A DNA stretch of 64,000 nucleotides, taken from the NCBI GenBank assembly GCA_907163375.1, contig CAJQUW010005770.1, positions 1-64,000 on the forward strand, in the 5' to 3' direction. A program made the position numbers and the translations under genes. Positions within the stretch are counted from its first letter, which is position 1. Each line of letters begins with the position of its first letter. The DNA comes from Prostheceraeus crozeri. Lineage: Eukaryota; Platyhelminthes; Polycladida; Euryleptidae. The notes under the pieces are model-generated. The model did no database searches and was not told the DNA's origin. It worked only from the letters and a program-made list of their open reading frames with translations. This document shows, piece after piece, positions 9,633 through 20,754 of this stretch.

Positions 9633-11071
9633 AGTAGTAAGAAAACGGCGAACACTCGACCGGCGCCCCCCCCTCTGGAACGACAGAGTGTCGTGGTCGG
9701 CCGCCGTGATGCTTCGAGTCTGACTCCCCCCCCCTCTGGAACGACAGAGTGTCGTGGTGTGCCGGCCAAGTGGGTCCGAAAGGTTCGCTGACGTCCCCCC
9801 TCTGGAACGACAAAGTGTCGTGGTGGACTTGGGCGACCGCCAAGTTTTGACTTGAGGCTATAGCCCTGTGGGAACGCATCTTGCTAATATCAACAGATTA
9901 TCTGGCGAGGTAGCGATTTTGTGGATAATTTTTTAAAGGTTCATTTTCGTGTAAAAACTATCTCCGCATGTGAAAATGGTCATCATTTATCCAAAAACAT
10001 GTGTAAAATTAAAAAACGACAGGTGGCGAAAAAGTTGCTATAATTAGTTGGTAGATATTTGTTTACTAATGCGAGCTGATTTTTCGCCAACCGGCAAAAT
10101 CGTGGATATTGTAGCAACTAATTAGTGGTAAGTAGTAATGTTCGTATATTACCTTCACATGAAAATATATTGTATACTCAGTCTGATCTGATAAAAAGGG
10201 ATATTTTTTAATTCACGAAGGCTTAAACTAAAAAAAGTATTTATCTTCCATAAATGTCGCAGTAAATACTATGATATTATTCAAATATTTGTCATTGTTG
10301 TAAATTATTGAATGTCAAGAGATGTTATGAAAATTGATATATGCGGATTCTCTATATTCTTATCATTATCAAAGAATGATAGTCTGCACTTATTTCCTAG
10401 ATAGATTAGCCATATGTGAGGGATAGTGAGGAGGTGAGGGAGAGAATACAGCCTCGGCTGTAGAGGCGGATTACTAAAGATAATAAGAGAGGAAGTCAAA
10501 AGTAAAAGGTGACATATAGAGCGCGAATTGTCGCCGGCGACCTTCGCCAGCGAATATCCCGCAAATATGACTGAACTTTAGCATGATATTCTGCAGCTGA
10601 CATTCGCCAATTTTTCGCAAGATTCGTTCCCACAGGGAGTGTGTGATGATTTTCGAAAAAACGACAGAGTTAGAATTTTGGTCGTTTTGGGCTGTAGCGC
10701 CAAAACGAAGCATCGGATGGGAAAACGGAGGCCAGATTCGGATTCAGCGTGAAATTCTGCATCGGTATGGTGAGTTTCAAGTCAATCGGAGAGAAAAAGT
10801 TTCGCTGACCTCCCCCCCCTCGGCACCGACCTTCCAACTTTGCTTCTAGTGGACGGATTTTGTCGTGCCATAGCTCGTTTGAAAGCTAAGAGTGAGACAA
10901 ATTCAGTGAAAGAAACGGCTTGTTCATATCTGTCTTCGTTTAGATGTGAGACGCCATTTAAGATTTTGGGAGATTGTTGAAAAACGACAGAGTTAGAATT
11001 TTGGACGTTTTGGGCTGTAGCGTCAAAACGAAGCATCGGATGGGAAAACGGATTTCAGATTTGGAATCAGC
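9633..11071. repeat. Left terminal inverted repeat of Polinton copy 2
   Basis: It matches the right repeat (29390-30053) in inverted orientation from AGTAGTAAG inward to GGATTTCAGATTTGGAATC, about 664 bp once the inserted transposon (9864-10637) is set aside. It has three terminal hairpin-plus-C-run motifs within 9655-9815. A further diverged partial unit of the internal repeat continues to about 11330. Confidence 0.9.
9864..10637. mobile_element. Non-autonomous TIR DNA transposon (MITE-like) inside the Polinton terminal repeat
   Basis: The element starts CCCTGTGGGAACG and ends with its inverse CGTTCCCACAGGG; about 20 of the first 21 bases match between ends. It interrupts the otherwise continuous terminal repeat exactly after GGCTATAG, and AG is present on both sides, an apparent 2-bp duplication. 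It is 774 bp, AT-rich and without coding capacity. I could not assign the superfamily. The right terminal repeat and copy 1 lack it. Confidence 0.85.
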
Positions 11072-12160
11072 ATGAAATTCTGCATCTGTGTGGTGAGTTT
11101 CAAGTCAATCGGAGAGAAAAAGTTTCGCTGACGTCCCCCCCCCAGCACCGACCTTCCAACTTTGCTTCTAGTGGACGGATTTTGTCGTGCCATAGCTCGT
11201 TTGAAAGCTAAGAGTGAGACAAATGCGATGGCTGTGGGCTGTAGAGCCAAAACGAAGCATCGAATGGGAAAACGGAGGCCAGATTCGGATTCAGCGTCCA
11301 ATTCTACATAGAAATAGTGTATTTTCAGCTCAATCGGACCTCTGGAATCGGTGATAGAAGCGTTTTAAGTTTTTGGATGATGGGTATTACGTCATCAGCT
11401 GATCGCCACAAACTATATGAGCTGGGAACCGACAGAGACTTGACATTAATACGAGAGATTGTCAACGGTAAGTCGTCTCTCTGAGCTCCGATGATAGCTT
11501 CGGACATTCCAAATTCCGGGTTGCTGTAGGAAACCGACTTAGAAAATTTCATTGCTGATATCAGCTAAGGCGTCAGACTTAGAGGTTAGCCAGGAGATGG
11601 CCTTCGTCTCCAGGCCATAAAAGACTCCAAAACTTTAAAGGCTTGTAACTTTGCTTCTACAAGTCCGTTCGACTTGATTCAAAAAAGGTTCGGTCGCTAT
11701 TGACCTGCCCTAAGTGAAAAACTACTTATAAATTTTCATAAATAGTGCTAAAAAGTTGAAAAATTTAAATTCACTAGTTTTGGAGGTTTTCTGGGGTTTT
11801 CGACTCTGCTGAATTCAACTAAGACATTTATAAAGTTGTGGGAGGCGAGCTTCGGCTTGGAATTTGCAACCTTTGTAAACAATCCACTGGTTTTCATGTC
11901 AAAATCGGGGTCCGGATACCAACACAGTGATATGACGCACGCTCTGTCCGCGGGAGGTTGGATTTGTGGGCCGAGGCCTTGGAGTTGGGATAAGATCCCC
12001 TCTGAGTAATGGTAACTGTCGAAGGTTGCCTAAAACATTCCATTGCATACGTTATGAGAACCATGAGTTCTACCTGTCTCTATCAATGAGACGAAATGAT
12101 GAATGGAATGAAATGGGATGACACTCACGCGCCACACGCAACATAGCACACTTCTCTCTT
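11072..12160. other. Subterminal non-coding region of Polinton copy 2
   Basis: About 1.1 kb without a supported gene. The first 260 bp are a diverged extra unit of the terminal-repeat monomer (GTGGACGGATTTTGTCGTG, G/C-run). The remainder has no long frame. Confidence 0.6.
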
Positions 12161-12571
12161 CCGTAGTCTAACAAGCTCTTTACACATGGATCGCAGTCGA
12201 TTGCTATCCCTGTATCAGAAGTCTAAGCTATCTTAATTTTATTTAACACTATTTCATCTACCATCATCGCCCATATGAAATGTTATAAGATTTACAAGTT
12301 AGACTAAGCGTGCTACTATTTCCAAATGAAAAAGTATACATGGTTAAATCATCCACTTAAGCCCATCCGTAGTCTAACAAGCTCTTTACACATGGATCGC
12401 AGTCGATTGCTATCCCTGTATCAGAAGTGTAAGCCATCTTAACTTTATTTAACACTATTTCATCTACCATCATCGCCTATATGAAATGTTATAAGATTTA
12501 CAAGTTAGACTAAGCGTGCTACTATTTCCAAATGAAAAGTATACATGGTTAAATCATCCACTGAAGCCCCA
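12161..12571. repeat. 206-bp tandem duplication in the Polinton left arm
   Basis: Two near-identical units start with CCGTAGTCTAACAAGCTC at 12161 and 12367. They differ at only a few positions, so the duplication is recent. No ORF is associated. It lies just downstream of the minus-strand 149-aa gene. Confidence 0.9.
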
Positions 12572-12619
12572 TTCAAGTAAGTCAGTATGAAAGCAAAGAT
12601 AATACGAAATAAAAATTTA

Positions 12620-13069
12620 TTATGGCATGTATTTCAAAAGTTCTTCATCGTCAATATCGTCCCAGAGTCTGGCTTCACATAGATCACAAAAACAGTTCAC
12701 TTGCTTTAATCGTTCTTCCACTGCAAGCCTCACTTTGTCGATATACTCCCACTCCGCCATAGTTCGTGGCTGGGAGTTAGGGGTGTACCACTCCCATAAT
12801 TGGTGGAGGAATTTGGTGCTGGTGATCTCCATCACATCGTCAGTATCGTACTGGAGATACTTCCACCTCACGCCTGTTAAGTCGGGACACTCCTTCTCAC
12901 ATACACTCTCCTCTTCGTCATCCGCTGCTAATGACAACTTTCTGATATTGTCCAGTCGGTACACCTTCTCTACCATCCCCTTCGTTGGAGCGTTTGGTGC
13001 AACGAGCGCCTTTGGTGTTGAGCATGGAGAAGGGAATTGTGTGTTTGGTGTTGTCGGAGGGCTTGTCAT
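12620..13069 (-). CDS. Polinton left-end protein of unknown function, 149 aa
   Basis: The frame runs from an ATG at 13069. The N-terminus is rich in Pro, Thr and Ser; the middle has an acidic run (DDEEESVCEKE); the C-terminal third contains CFCDLCEARLWDD, a possible metal-binding or disulfide pair, and ends acidic. I recognise no family. It is divergent from PolB across a 241-bp intergenic region and its stop codon overlaps an AATAAA poly(A) signal. A regulatory or polymerase-accessory role would fit its position but is only inferred. Confidence 0.65.
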   Translation of the reverse strand: MTSPPTTPNTQFPSPCSTPKALVAPNAPTKGMVEKVYRLDNIRKLSLAADDEEESVCEKECPDLTGVRWKYLQYDTDDVMEITSTKFLHQLWEWYTPNSQPRTMAEWEYIDKVRLAVEERLKQVNCFCDLCEARLWDDIDDEELLKYMP

Positions 13070-13310
13070 GTTGACTGTGAATAATAACTTTGAAATGTTT
13101 TCTAATTCTTAAGTATCAACAAGCAACCAATCAGAATGAACAGCCGTGACAGTCGTGTCATTTCACTCTGTCTTTGAGACGTATAAGTGAAGTGTTCTCT
13201 GGCGAATTCTATATTTGAGGCGTACAAGTGAACTGCTCTCTCGTGAATTCCAAATTTGAGTGAAGTCTCTATCTTGTTGAAGTATCAACCTTAAACTTGA
13301 TTTCGTTGAA
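13070..13310. promoter_or_regulatory. Divergent promoter region between the 149-aa gene and PolB
   Basis: The 241-bp region separates two divergent genes. It contains two tandem 41-bp units (13173-13213 and 13214-13254, each beginning TTTGAG) and a third start at 13255. The first unit includes TATAAG (13182-13187). No other clear core element is seen. Confidence 0.5.
13173..13260. repeat. 41-bp tandem repeat in the PolB promoter region
   Basis: Two imperfect units (GTGTTCTCTGGCGAATTC versus CTGCTCTCTCGTGAATTC cores) with a 41-base period. The position just upstream of PolB makes regulator binding plausible, but this is inference. Confidence 0.75.
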
Positions 13311-16300
13311 ATGGTAAGTTAAGGAATTCATCAGTCATCTCCCTCAAACGTGTGGCTAATAGCATCTTCCTCAATTTCAGGCATCAACTTCATCACCAAC
13401 GCCCTCCCTTCTCGAGGAAAGTTTAGAGTTGTTGAGTCAAGGTAGGTTGTAACAATACACTGAGACTTGAACAGAGATGATAGAATGATTTCTCTTTCAG
13501 GTGATACCAGTCCCATCTCGAGCGAGTCCATGTCAACATTGTCGCGGGAATGCAACGATCGGGAATGTGCTGACTGTGGGCACATCTTCACGAGGAAGCG
13601 TGATCTCGTCCGACACATCAAGCGAGGTGTTTGTAGACCTAAGTCAGCATTAATCTCCGAAGGTGGGGATGATTCTGTTAACGATGTCTCCTTTTCTTGC
13701 GATTTATGCATTCAGTCTTTTGAGTCACATTTTGAACTATCTTCACATAGACTTCGACATACACACAGTGACGATAGCTATACTAACAGCACCTCCTCTA
13801 TCCGACTCTCTGAAGTGTCGATAAATAATTTAGTGAGGAACTACCAGATGGAATCCTCAGAAACCATTACTGACTTTGAAGAATGGTTTCATCAAAATTC
13901 ATCTTTGATTGGTGCGCTCTTCAACAATTTAGTCAATTTTAGAATGAAGGCGCTCATCTATCTCAAAATAAAATATGTAAAAATCGACCACCATACTGGT
14001 CAAATAGTAGAGAGGTTGGAGTTTCACATACCCTCCTCTCCTGCAACCGAAGTTGTAGACTACGAGTCTTGGATAAATTTCCATATCCAAGGGTTAAAAT
14101 TAAACATAGATAAATTTAACGAGCGTGATAGTGGACTCGTTTTTGATGGTATTGAGACCGCCATGATTAAAATCACTTTATCAGAGAACTACTCTGGACG
14201 AGGCTCCTTTAAACTTCCGAAAAATTTAAGAAATAAAGCAGCAGTCATTTCTGTAGATTGCGAATCGCAATGTTTTAAGTATGCCGTCCTCTCCATTCTC
14301 CACTATAATGATGTACAGAATAGCCGATACCGTCAGAGTAAGTATCAACAGTGGGAGAATGAATTAAAGTTTGATGACTGCAATAGTGAAGATATGAAAA
14401 TTAAAGATATAGAAAAATTTGAAAAATTGAACAACATCAAAATAGTTCTCCATGTTTGGGAAAAGGGATTGAAGGGTGTCCGCTACAACTCGCGTTCGAG
14501 TTGTTATGACCACGTTGTCAACCTTTTATTAGTAAGACAGGATGATAGTGAGGAATGGCACTACTGCGGTATTCCCAAAATTTCTCGCTTATACCACCAC
14601 CTAAGAAATTCTAGCTCATCAGAGATTTATTACTGTGACAGATGCATTCGGAACTTTAGGAGTAAAAACAAATTTGAAACTCGTTACGAATGGTGTAAGC
14701 GAGGTAAACTACAAATGGAGCGCATGCCCAAAGATAAGGAGTTTTCATATAGAGAGAATGGTGATGAACTAAGTCCTCTTCGTGTTATCTATGCTGACAT
14801 CGAATGCTATATCGATGATAACACCCATCGAGCAGCAGCCATTTCCTGCTATGAAGTATGGCATGACCATTTCCAAAATAGAAAAAATAAAATGCACGTC
14901 TGGCAAGGTGAGGATTGTATTTACCAATTTCTACAATTCCTCGAACAGGCTGTAAAATTTCAACAAAAGTATGATGGTGAACTCTATCGCAGATCATTGC
15001 ATATGACAGCAGATGATCAAGCAAAATTTGATAGTTGCAACGTTTGCCTCAAATGTAGGAAAACATTTGATGATGATAAGATTAAGAAAGTGCGCGACCA
15101 TGATCACATCACTGGTAAATTTAGAAACGCACTATGTTCAAAATGCAATTTTTCACTTAGGATGAAACGGCGTACATCACCCGTCATTTTCCATAATTTC
15201 AAGGGCTACGACAGCCATATGATAATAAAAGGAGGTTTAGGTCAAATGAAAGAGTGGAAGCTTGATGTAATAGCACAAACGAGAGAGAAGTTTATGACCA
15301 TGACAGCAAAAGTGCCTGTCGATAAAACTAAAGAAAATAAGACGGTCTATTTTGATATAAAATTTTTAGATTCCTACCAATTTATGACTGCATCACTGGC
15401 CTCTCTCGTACAAAATCTAAAGTCTCTTCCACTAACACAAAATCTTAAGAAACAATATCCAAATGTAACCGATGAAGTCATCACACGGAAAGGAGTCTTT
15501 CCATATGCATATTTTGATGCGATTAGTAAACTCGGCGAGACTTCTCTTCCGCCCATAGATAAATTTAAAAATGATTTGACCGGCGCAGAATGTAAGACCG
15601 AAGATTATGATCATGCACAAGATGCATGGATAAAATTTGACTGCCATACATTTGGCGAATATATGATTGCCTATCTTAAGTTAGATGTATTTTTGCTGGC
15701 TGATGTATTTCAGGAGTTTCGACGAGTGGCATTAGAAGAAGATAAGTTAGATCCCGTCCACTTTGTCAGTCTGCCAGCCATGTCATTTAAGTCTGCTTTT
15801 AAAATGACTGGTGAGACCATTCATCTCTTACAAGATCCAGAGATGTATAATTTATTTGAGCGAGGAATTCGCGGTGGTCTCACATTTGTAAATAAACATA
15901 GGTTAAACTCAAAATTAGTAGGCGATGATCAGACTCATCTTAAGTATTATGACCAAAATAATTTAAATGGTAGTTCACTATCCAAACCACTTCCTCACTC
16001 TGACTTTAGCTGGTTAGATGATAGTGAAATTCAGCATCTCTCCAACCCTTCTAACACACTAGCAATTCCAGATGAAGGTGACCAAAGATATGTTTTCCGA
16101 CTTTATGAAACAATTTTATAAAGATTTAGAATCATGCGGTCAACCCGACTATAAGCCTTGCCGCAAACTTTTACTCACCCAGTATGATAAGGAAAACTAT
16201 CTAGTCCACTTTAGCATCTTAAAATTTTATTTAGAAATGGGTATGATTTTTAAAAGAGTTCACCGCATTATTAAATTTAGACAGAAAGCCTTCCTCAAAC

Positions 16301-17205
16301 CATATATTGATAGCAACAGCCAGAAACGTGCACTAGCCCAAAATAATTTTGAAAAAGATTTTTATAAGTATAAGAATAATAGTCTATTTGGTAAGACGAT
16401 GGAGGATGTTAGAAAACGTGTAAACTATAAACTAGTCAATGATGTTCCGAAATTTAAGAAATTGGTCTCATCACCTCTATTCATCGATAGAGACATTATC
16501 GATGAGGACCTTGTAGGTGTTAAAATGATAAAATCTGAAGTTGAGTTGTGCAAGCCCATCTATATTGGCCAAGCTGTACTAGATTACTGTAAGCTTGAAA
16601 TGTACCAACTCTTTTATAAAATACTAAAACCATGTCCTCTCGTAAAAGAGGTTCGTTTGTTGGGTGGTGATACAGATAGTTTCTTCTTAGGTATTACCAC
16701 TCAAAAAGATTTAAATTTCAATGAAGTAGGAAAATCTTTAGAAAGATATTTTGATACATCAAATTATCCTACTGATCACCCACTCTACTCCATCAAAAAT
16801 AAGACAAAACTTGGCTGCTTTAAGGATGAGACAGCAGGGAAGGAAATAGATGAAATGATTCTCCTCCGACCAAAAATGTATAGTATGAAATTGAGGGATA
16901 GCAACGATAGTATTAAGCGTGCTAAAGGCATATCAAGATCATTAGTCTCTAACATGAAACATAAAAATTTCAGGAAAGCCTATAGAAATAAAAATATAAC
17001 GTTTGTCAATATGACAATCTTAAAATCTAAGTCGCATGAGATCAAAACTCATACTTTTAGGAAACGGGCGCTTTCAGCATGGGAGGATAAGAGGTGCTGG
17101 TTAGAACATAACATATCTCTTCCACATGGACATCCTGACACAAACATACCACCACCCAAAAGAATTAAACTCACACTACCACATTCAGGAGACGTCTTAG
17201 CATAA
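13311..17205 (+). CDS. PolB: Polinton DNA polymerase B with zinc fingers and endonuclease VII-like motif
   Basis: This is a protein-primed-type family B DNA polymerase, the replicase of Polintons. Parts in order: two C2H2 fingers (CADCGHIF..., CDLCIQSF...), the domain also found alone at 27221-27631, a cysteine-protease-like or OTU-like region (ESQCFKYAVLSILH ... HYCGIPKISRLYHH), an exonuclease (YADIECYID, HNFKGYDSH, YLKLDVFLLAD), a CxxC/HDHITGKFRNALCSKC endonuclease VII-like insert, then motif A (YYDQNN), motif B (KNNSLFGK) and motif C (GGDTDSFF). The 5' end is spliced: ATG at 13311, intron 13314-13380, a 61-base exon, intron 13442-13500. AATAAA lies at 17362. About one break is present in the body, so it is probably not functional as it stands. 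Confidence 0.93.
13314..13380 (+). other. PolB intron 1, 67 bp, directly after the start codon
   Basis: The donor GTAAGTTAAG follows the ATG with no base between. The acceptor is TCAATTTCAG, followed by GCATC. Length and sequence match the intron of the terminal gene at the other end of the element (29167-29233). Confidence 0.75.
13442..13500 (+). other. PolB intron 2, 59 bp
   Basis: Donor GTAGGTTG, acceptor TTTCTCTTTCAG. It keeps the reading frame into the zinc-finger exon. Confidence 0.6.
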
Positions 17206-17349
17206 TCATCCTTAACTTAGTATTTTCATGTTGATTTCTGTAGATAAACATTGCTGTTTTATGTATCGCATGAGATCGTTTCTTCCTTGTGAATATATGC
17301 CTACAGTCAGCCCATTCCCCCTATATCTGTGAAAGACTTTTTCATACAC

Positions 17350-17370
17350 ATATTTTTATTTCAATAAACA
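17350..17370. terminator. Shared poly(A) region of two convergent Polinton genes
   Basis: TTTTTATTTCAATAAACA contains AATAAA for the plus-strand polymerase gene and its complement for the minus-strand genes starting at 17384. The two transcription units converge here. Confidence 0.6.
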
Positions 17371-17383
17371 TATCACAATGACT

Positions 17384-17716
17384 TCACTTTGTTTTCCGAA
17401 ACACTAAAGTTACGAGGGATTTAGTATCTTTCACATGGATGCACTCTTGTAAACCATTGGTAATTTTGATAGTAATAGAGGGTATAGTTTGTTTGACGAC
17501 GGGATGATAGAAAATAGATTCAAACATCTTCTCGACTATTCCATATGAAGCGTCTTTATCATGAATGAAATCACGTAAAATGTATTCTTTTTTCTCACCA
17601 ACAGAAATAGGTAGAATCAAATCACTTTGAATGTAAAGGTGCTGTTCATGTTTATCAAGTGTCATTGGTGTTTCTATACCAATCGTATGCGCAGCAGTAA
17701 ACACAGTTTGTAGCAT
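17384..17716 (-). pseudogene. Polinton structural-type ORF adjoining the 888-aa gene
   Basis: This 110-residue frame follows the 888-aa frame on the same strand. Its sequence resembles the segment at about residues 360-475 of that protein (LYIQSDLILPISVGE compared with FQIYSNIGEDVRVGD, and a similar beta-rich end). It therefore looks like part of the same repeat-built gene family, with about one break in the region. Function unknown. Confidence 0.5.
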
Positions 17717-20340
17717 TGAAAAACCAAAGCGTTTTTCAAATTTTTACTCAATTGACATTGAATGTCATCACCCAGTTTCAGAACAACGCGTTGATTTTCA
17801 ATTGAAAACGAAATGTGGTGTGTCTTTACATCATATTTACTTTTCATCACATGCTTCAACTTCTGTTGTATATAAGGATTTAATACATGAATGAAGCTTT
17901 CAACTGTATGATATAGACGCGGCATTATATTGATAGCAACTTTAGATTCTTGATAAGACTGGTAAATTTTCTTGATGCGGTCACCATAGATGTCCACCCA
18001 CCATTCATCATTATCTGAATCAGCTTTAGTGTGATATTCAAGAGAAGCATACACCAGACCGCTTCCAATAACAGGGGTTGGATGTCTTACAAAATGGCGC
18101 AAGGTTAGAGAGAAGTAAACTGTAAGTTTGTCATTATATTTCTGAATAACCAACTTATTTTTGTCCGCCATAATTTTCGCTCCATACTTCTTACCCACAG
18201 TCTCATTCCATCGTTTTACTAACTCAATAAGTGATAAAGGTTGAACACCACGCTTTTTCAAAATGATGCGTTCTTCGCATTCTACAACATCTTCATCAAA
18301 TATTTTAAATTTATAATGAAATTTGTTGATTCGATTTGAATAAACTTTTTCAACATTTGCAGTAGCAATTGACGTTAGATGTAGTCCATGACCAAAACCG
18401 AGATGTGGATAGAATTCATTATCCAACCTCAGTGTAAGACCTTTAGTAAAAGAATGAAAGCGAAGGAACTGTCTCCCACTCCAATGATAGATAGTAAACT
18501 CATAAACTTTCTGATCCTTATTCTTCATGATGGAAGTATTACCACTGTTGAATGCCGTAATAATTTTCTCATTCCCAAATGGACCATAATAATCTGATTT
18601 TATCTGAATCCATTCATAGTTCCACTTTCCATCTGACGTTAAATTGTATGGGAACTGGAATGCATTATTCATCGTTATTCCATCATGGGTGCGAGGAGTC
18701 AATATCATTTCTTCCAAATCATTCACATTCTGAATATTGCTATCATAGCAAATACTAGAAACGCCAACCTCCCATTCACCTTCTAAATGTAGTGGGCGAT
18801 TTAATTCTACTCGATAGTCTGATGGTTTATTTTTGGGAAATTTATTCATAGAAGCATTACTGGGCAAGTAGATTAGAAACGAGTCCTTATTTTCACTTTC
18901 CATATTATTCACATTGGAAAAATATATTAGCATACTTTTGCATTTACTCTTCATTCGGAAGTGGAGTGTGATACTTGTCACAGCATCTTTATGAAAAGGA
19001 ATCAACGCACCAGCATCGTCATAAATTGCAATATCAATTTGTGGGATGTAGTTTGATTTCAGCTTTGTATAATGCACTTTCTTGAAAGTATGCTCAGATA
19101 AAATACTGCATCTTTTTGGCTGGTATGGTATCATTGCTAAAAGTGGAGCTTCAACATCTCCCACACGTACATCTTCACCAATATTGGAATATATCTGAAA
19201 ATAGTTAATACGACGCGATAGTGACATGTCTGCGCTAGCTTTGGTTACAGTACCACTTTTAAAGATATTTTGATCAAAACCCAAAATGTCCATTAGAGTT
19301 TTATCCATAATTAGTTCAATACCTTTTCCACTTATAGTGAGAGACAAAACACCTTCTTTTTCAGAAAATGAAATTTGTTGGTCATTAATCACTTCATTTA
19401 AATAATCTACAACCAATTTAACTGAAGTAATAATGCGAGGCATCAACACTCTTGTTTCATGTAAGACACCACCGAAAGGCTCTACACACTTTCTGTATAA
19501 AGATACGGTCCATTCTGTATCAAATTGATTTGACCTTTCACATGGTAAATGTTGCATATCAAATTTTCCATGAACAGCTGCAGAACGATGTCGTAAGAAC
19601 TGATGAAAATCTTTTGAACAAACTAATACTAGATCATCATCATTTAATTTACTTATTGCAATATGATTAGATGATTTGATATAAGTCAATGTTGCCACTT
19701 GTTTACCATCAACTCGAAGGAGATAATTAAATTTCTTCAATAATGTTTCTGGAGTCATGTTTGTCTTTCTTGGCTTATTCACAATCTTCTTCACCAACGT
19801 CTTCTCATGTTTTGGAATAAGATCTACATAATAAGCTTCCTCTCGATATATTAACTGTTTATGACCACTTGGGTGGTAATTAACGTTATAATTATCATAG
19901 CTTGTTAAGGCGCTAGCGAGGTAACCTAAATCATTTCTTAAACTTAGACTTAAACCAACAATCCAATCTTTCTCAACTACATGATGTACATAATTATGAT
20001 CATCATTGTGCGGAGTAAATTGGACAATATGTTTACACGCTTTATTCAGGAAATCATATATAAACTTTTTACATGATAAGAGATCTTTCTTTGGCCACTG
20101 TGGAATGTATACTCGGCAGCCCTTTTCACATTGGTAAGCAGCTGTACGTCTCATATTAATAGTCATCACCTCATGATCAAAAGTATAGACACAGTTGCTA
20201 TGAACAAGTTGAGTGACACCCACTTCCCACTTTCCATTTAGCTGTTGTGTATGATCAATGGACTTAGAAAAGAGTGCGGCTCGATTACTAGCAAATCTCT
20301 TTGTAGCCGCATTGCTAAGCAAAATATGATAAAACGACAT
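17674..20340 (-). CDS. Large Polinton structural-type protein built of two homologous halves, 888 aa
   Basis: The protein is rich in beta-forming residues and has no membrane segment. It contains the same module twice. Residues about 3-50 read YHILLSNAATKRFASN...LNGKWEVGVTQLVHSN; residues about 482-530 read FLIYLPSNASMNKFPKN...LEGEWEVGVSSICYDSN. Later segments of the halves also match (FLRHRSAAV with FVRHPTPVI; MPRIITS with MPRLYHT). The SNAS/LxGxWEVG module is common in animal Polintons as a single-unit protein of about 400 residues. A minor capsid, penton or fibre role is my inference. It starts at an ATG only 35 bases from the divergent plus-strand cassette. Confidence 0.75.
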   Translation of the reverse strand: MSFYHILLSNAATKRFASNRAALFSKSIDHTQQLNGKWEVGVTQLVHSNCVYTFDHEVMTINMRRTAAYQCEKGCRVYIPQWPKKDLLSCKKFIYDFLNKACKHIVQFTPHNDDHNYVHHVVEKDWIVGLSLSLRNDLGYLASALTSYDNYNVNYHPSGHKQLIYREEAYYVDLIPKHEKTLVKKIVNKPRKTNMTPETLLKKFNYLLRVDGKQVATLTYIKSSNHIAISKLNDDDLVLVCSKDFHQFLRHRSAAVHGKFDMQHLPCERSNQFDTEWTVSLYRKCVEPFGGVLHETRVLMPRIITSVKLVVDYLNEVINDQQISFSEKEGVLSLTISGKGIELIMDKTLMDILGFDQNIFKSGTVTKASADMSLSRRINYFQIYSNIGEDVRVGDVEAPLLAMIPYQPKRCSILSEHTFKKVHYTKLKSNYIPQIDIAIYDDAGALIPFHKDAVTSITLHFRMKSKCKSMLIYFSNVNNMESENKDSFLIYLPSNASMNKFPKNKPSDYRVELNRPLHLEGEWEVGVSSICYDSNIQNVNDLEEMILTPRTHDGITMNNAFQFPYNLTSDGKWNYEWIQIKSDYYGPFGNEKIITAFNSGNTSIMKNKDQKVYEFTIYHWSGRQFLRFHSFTKGLTLRLDNEFYPHLGFGHGLHLTSIATANVEKVYSNRINKFHYKFKIFDEDVVECEERIILKKRGVQPLSLIELVKRWNETVGKKYGAKIMADKNKLVIQKYNDKLTVYFSLTLRHFVRHPTPVIGSGLVYASLEYHTKADSDNDEWWVDIYGDRIKKIYQSYQESKVAINIMPRLYHTVESFIHVLNPYIQQKLKHVMKSKYDVKTHHISFSIENQRVVLKLGDDIQCQLSKNLKNALVFQCYKLCLLLRIRLV

Positions 20341-20375
20341 TTTGATATTGCTGATCTGCGGCTTTGCATAACATC
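20341..20375. promoter_or_regulatory. 35-bp divergent intergenic region
   Basis: Start codons of the 888-aa gene (minus) and the first PC4-like gene (plus) are only 35 bases apart, so their promoters must overlap each other or the coding regions. No TATA box fits inside. Confidence 0.5.
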
Positions 20376-20732
20376 ATGAAGACTTGGATTTTGGACTCTC
20401 TACAATATATCAGAGTTGATCGTGATGGAAACGTGCATTTCAAAAATTCTCATGGTCATACATCAAGAGGTATTACATTAACATGGCGACAATTTGTCAA
20501 CCTCAATGATATCATGAGGGATTTGGAATATTTTGAAACATTAAGATTCATCTCCTTGGGTGATCAAGTTTGGCTTCAACATTACAGAAATGAAATTCAA
20601 ATTTACCATTCTCATTCCGCAAACTGTTTCTCATTTCGCAAATACAATTGGGAGAATTATAGAAGATACATACATCGCTCCATCATGACATTTATTCGTC
20701 GTGAGTTCATCGCCCTACTATGCAAATCTTAA
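20376..20732 (+). CDS. Small PC4-like protein 1 of a Polinton transcription cassette, 118 aa
   Basis: The ATG at 20376 starts MKTWILDSLQYI. The core (VDRDGNVHFKNSHGHTSRG, then ITLTWRQFVNLNDIM) has the beta-strands, basic residues, GI-x-LT motif and following helix typical of the PC4/p15 transcription coactivator fold. A second similar strand-helix set follows (NEIQIYHSHSANCFSF...WENYRRYIHRSI). The PC4 call is weak and fold-based. The next gene is a clear paralogue and the one after is TBP-like, which makes a transcription or ssDNA-binding role attractive. Confidence 0.6.
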   Translation: MKTWILDSLQYIRVDRDGNVHFKNSHGHTSRGITLTWRQFVNLNDIMRDLEYFETLRFISLGDQVWLQHYRNEIQIYHSHSANCFSFRKYNWENYRRYIHRSIMTFIRREFIALLCKS

Positions 20733-20754
20733 TCAGACATGACTACCACGCACC

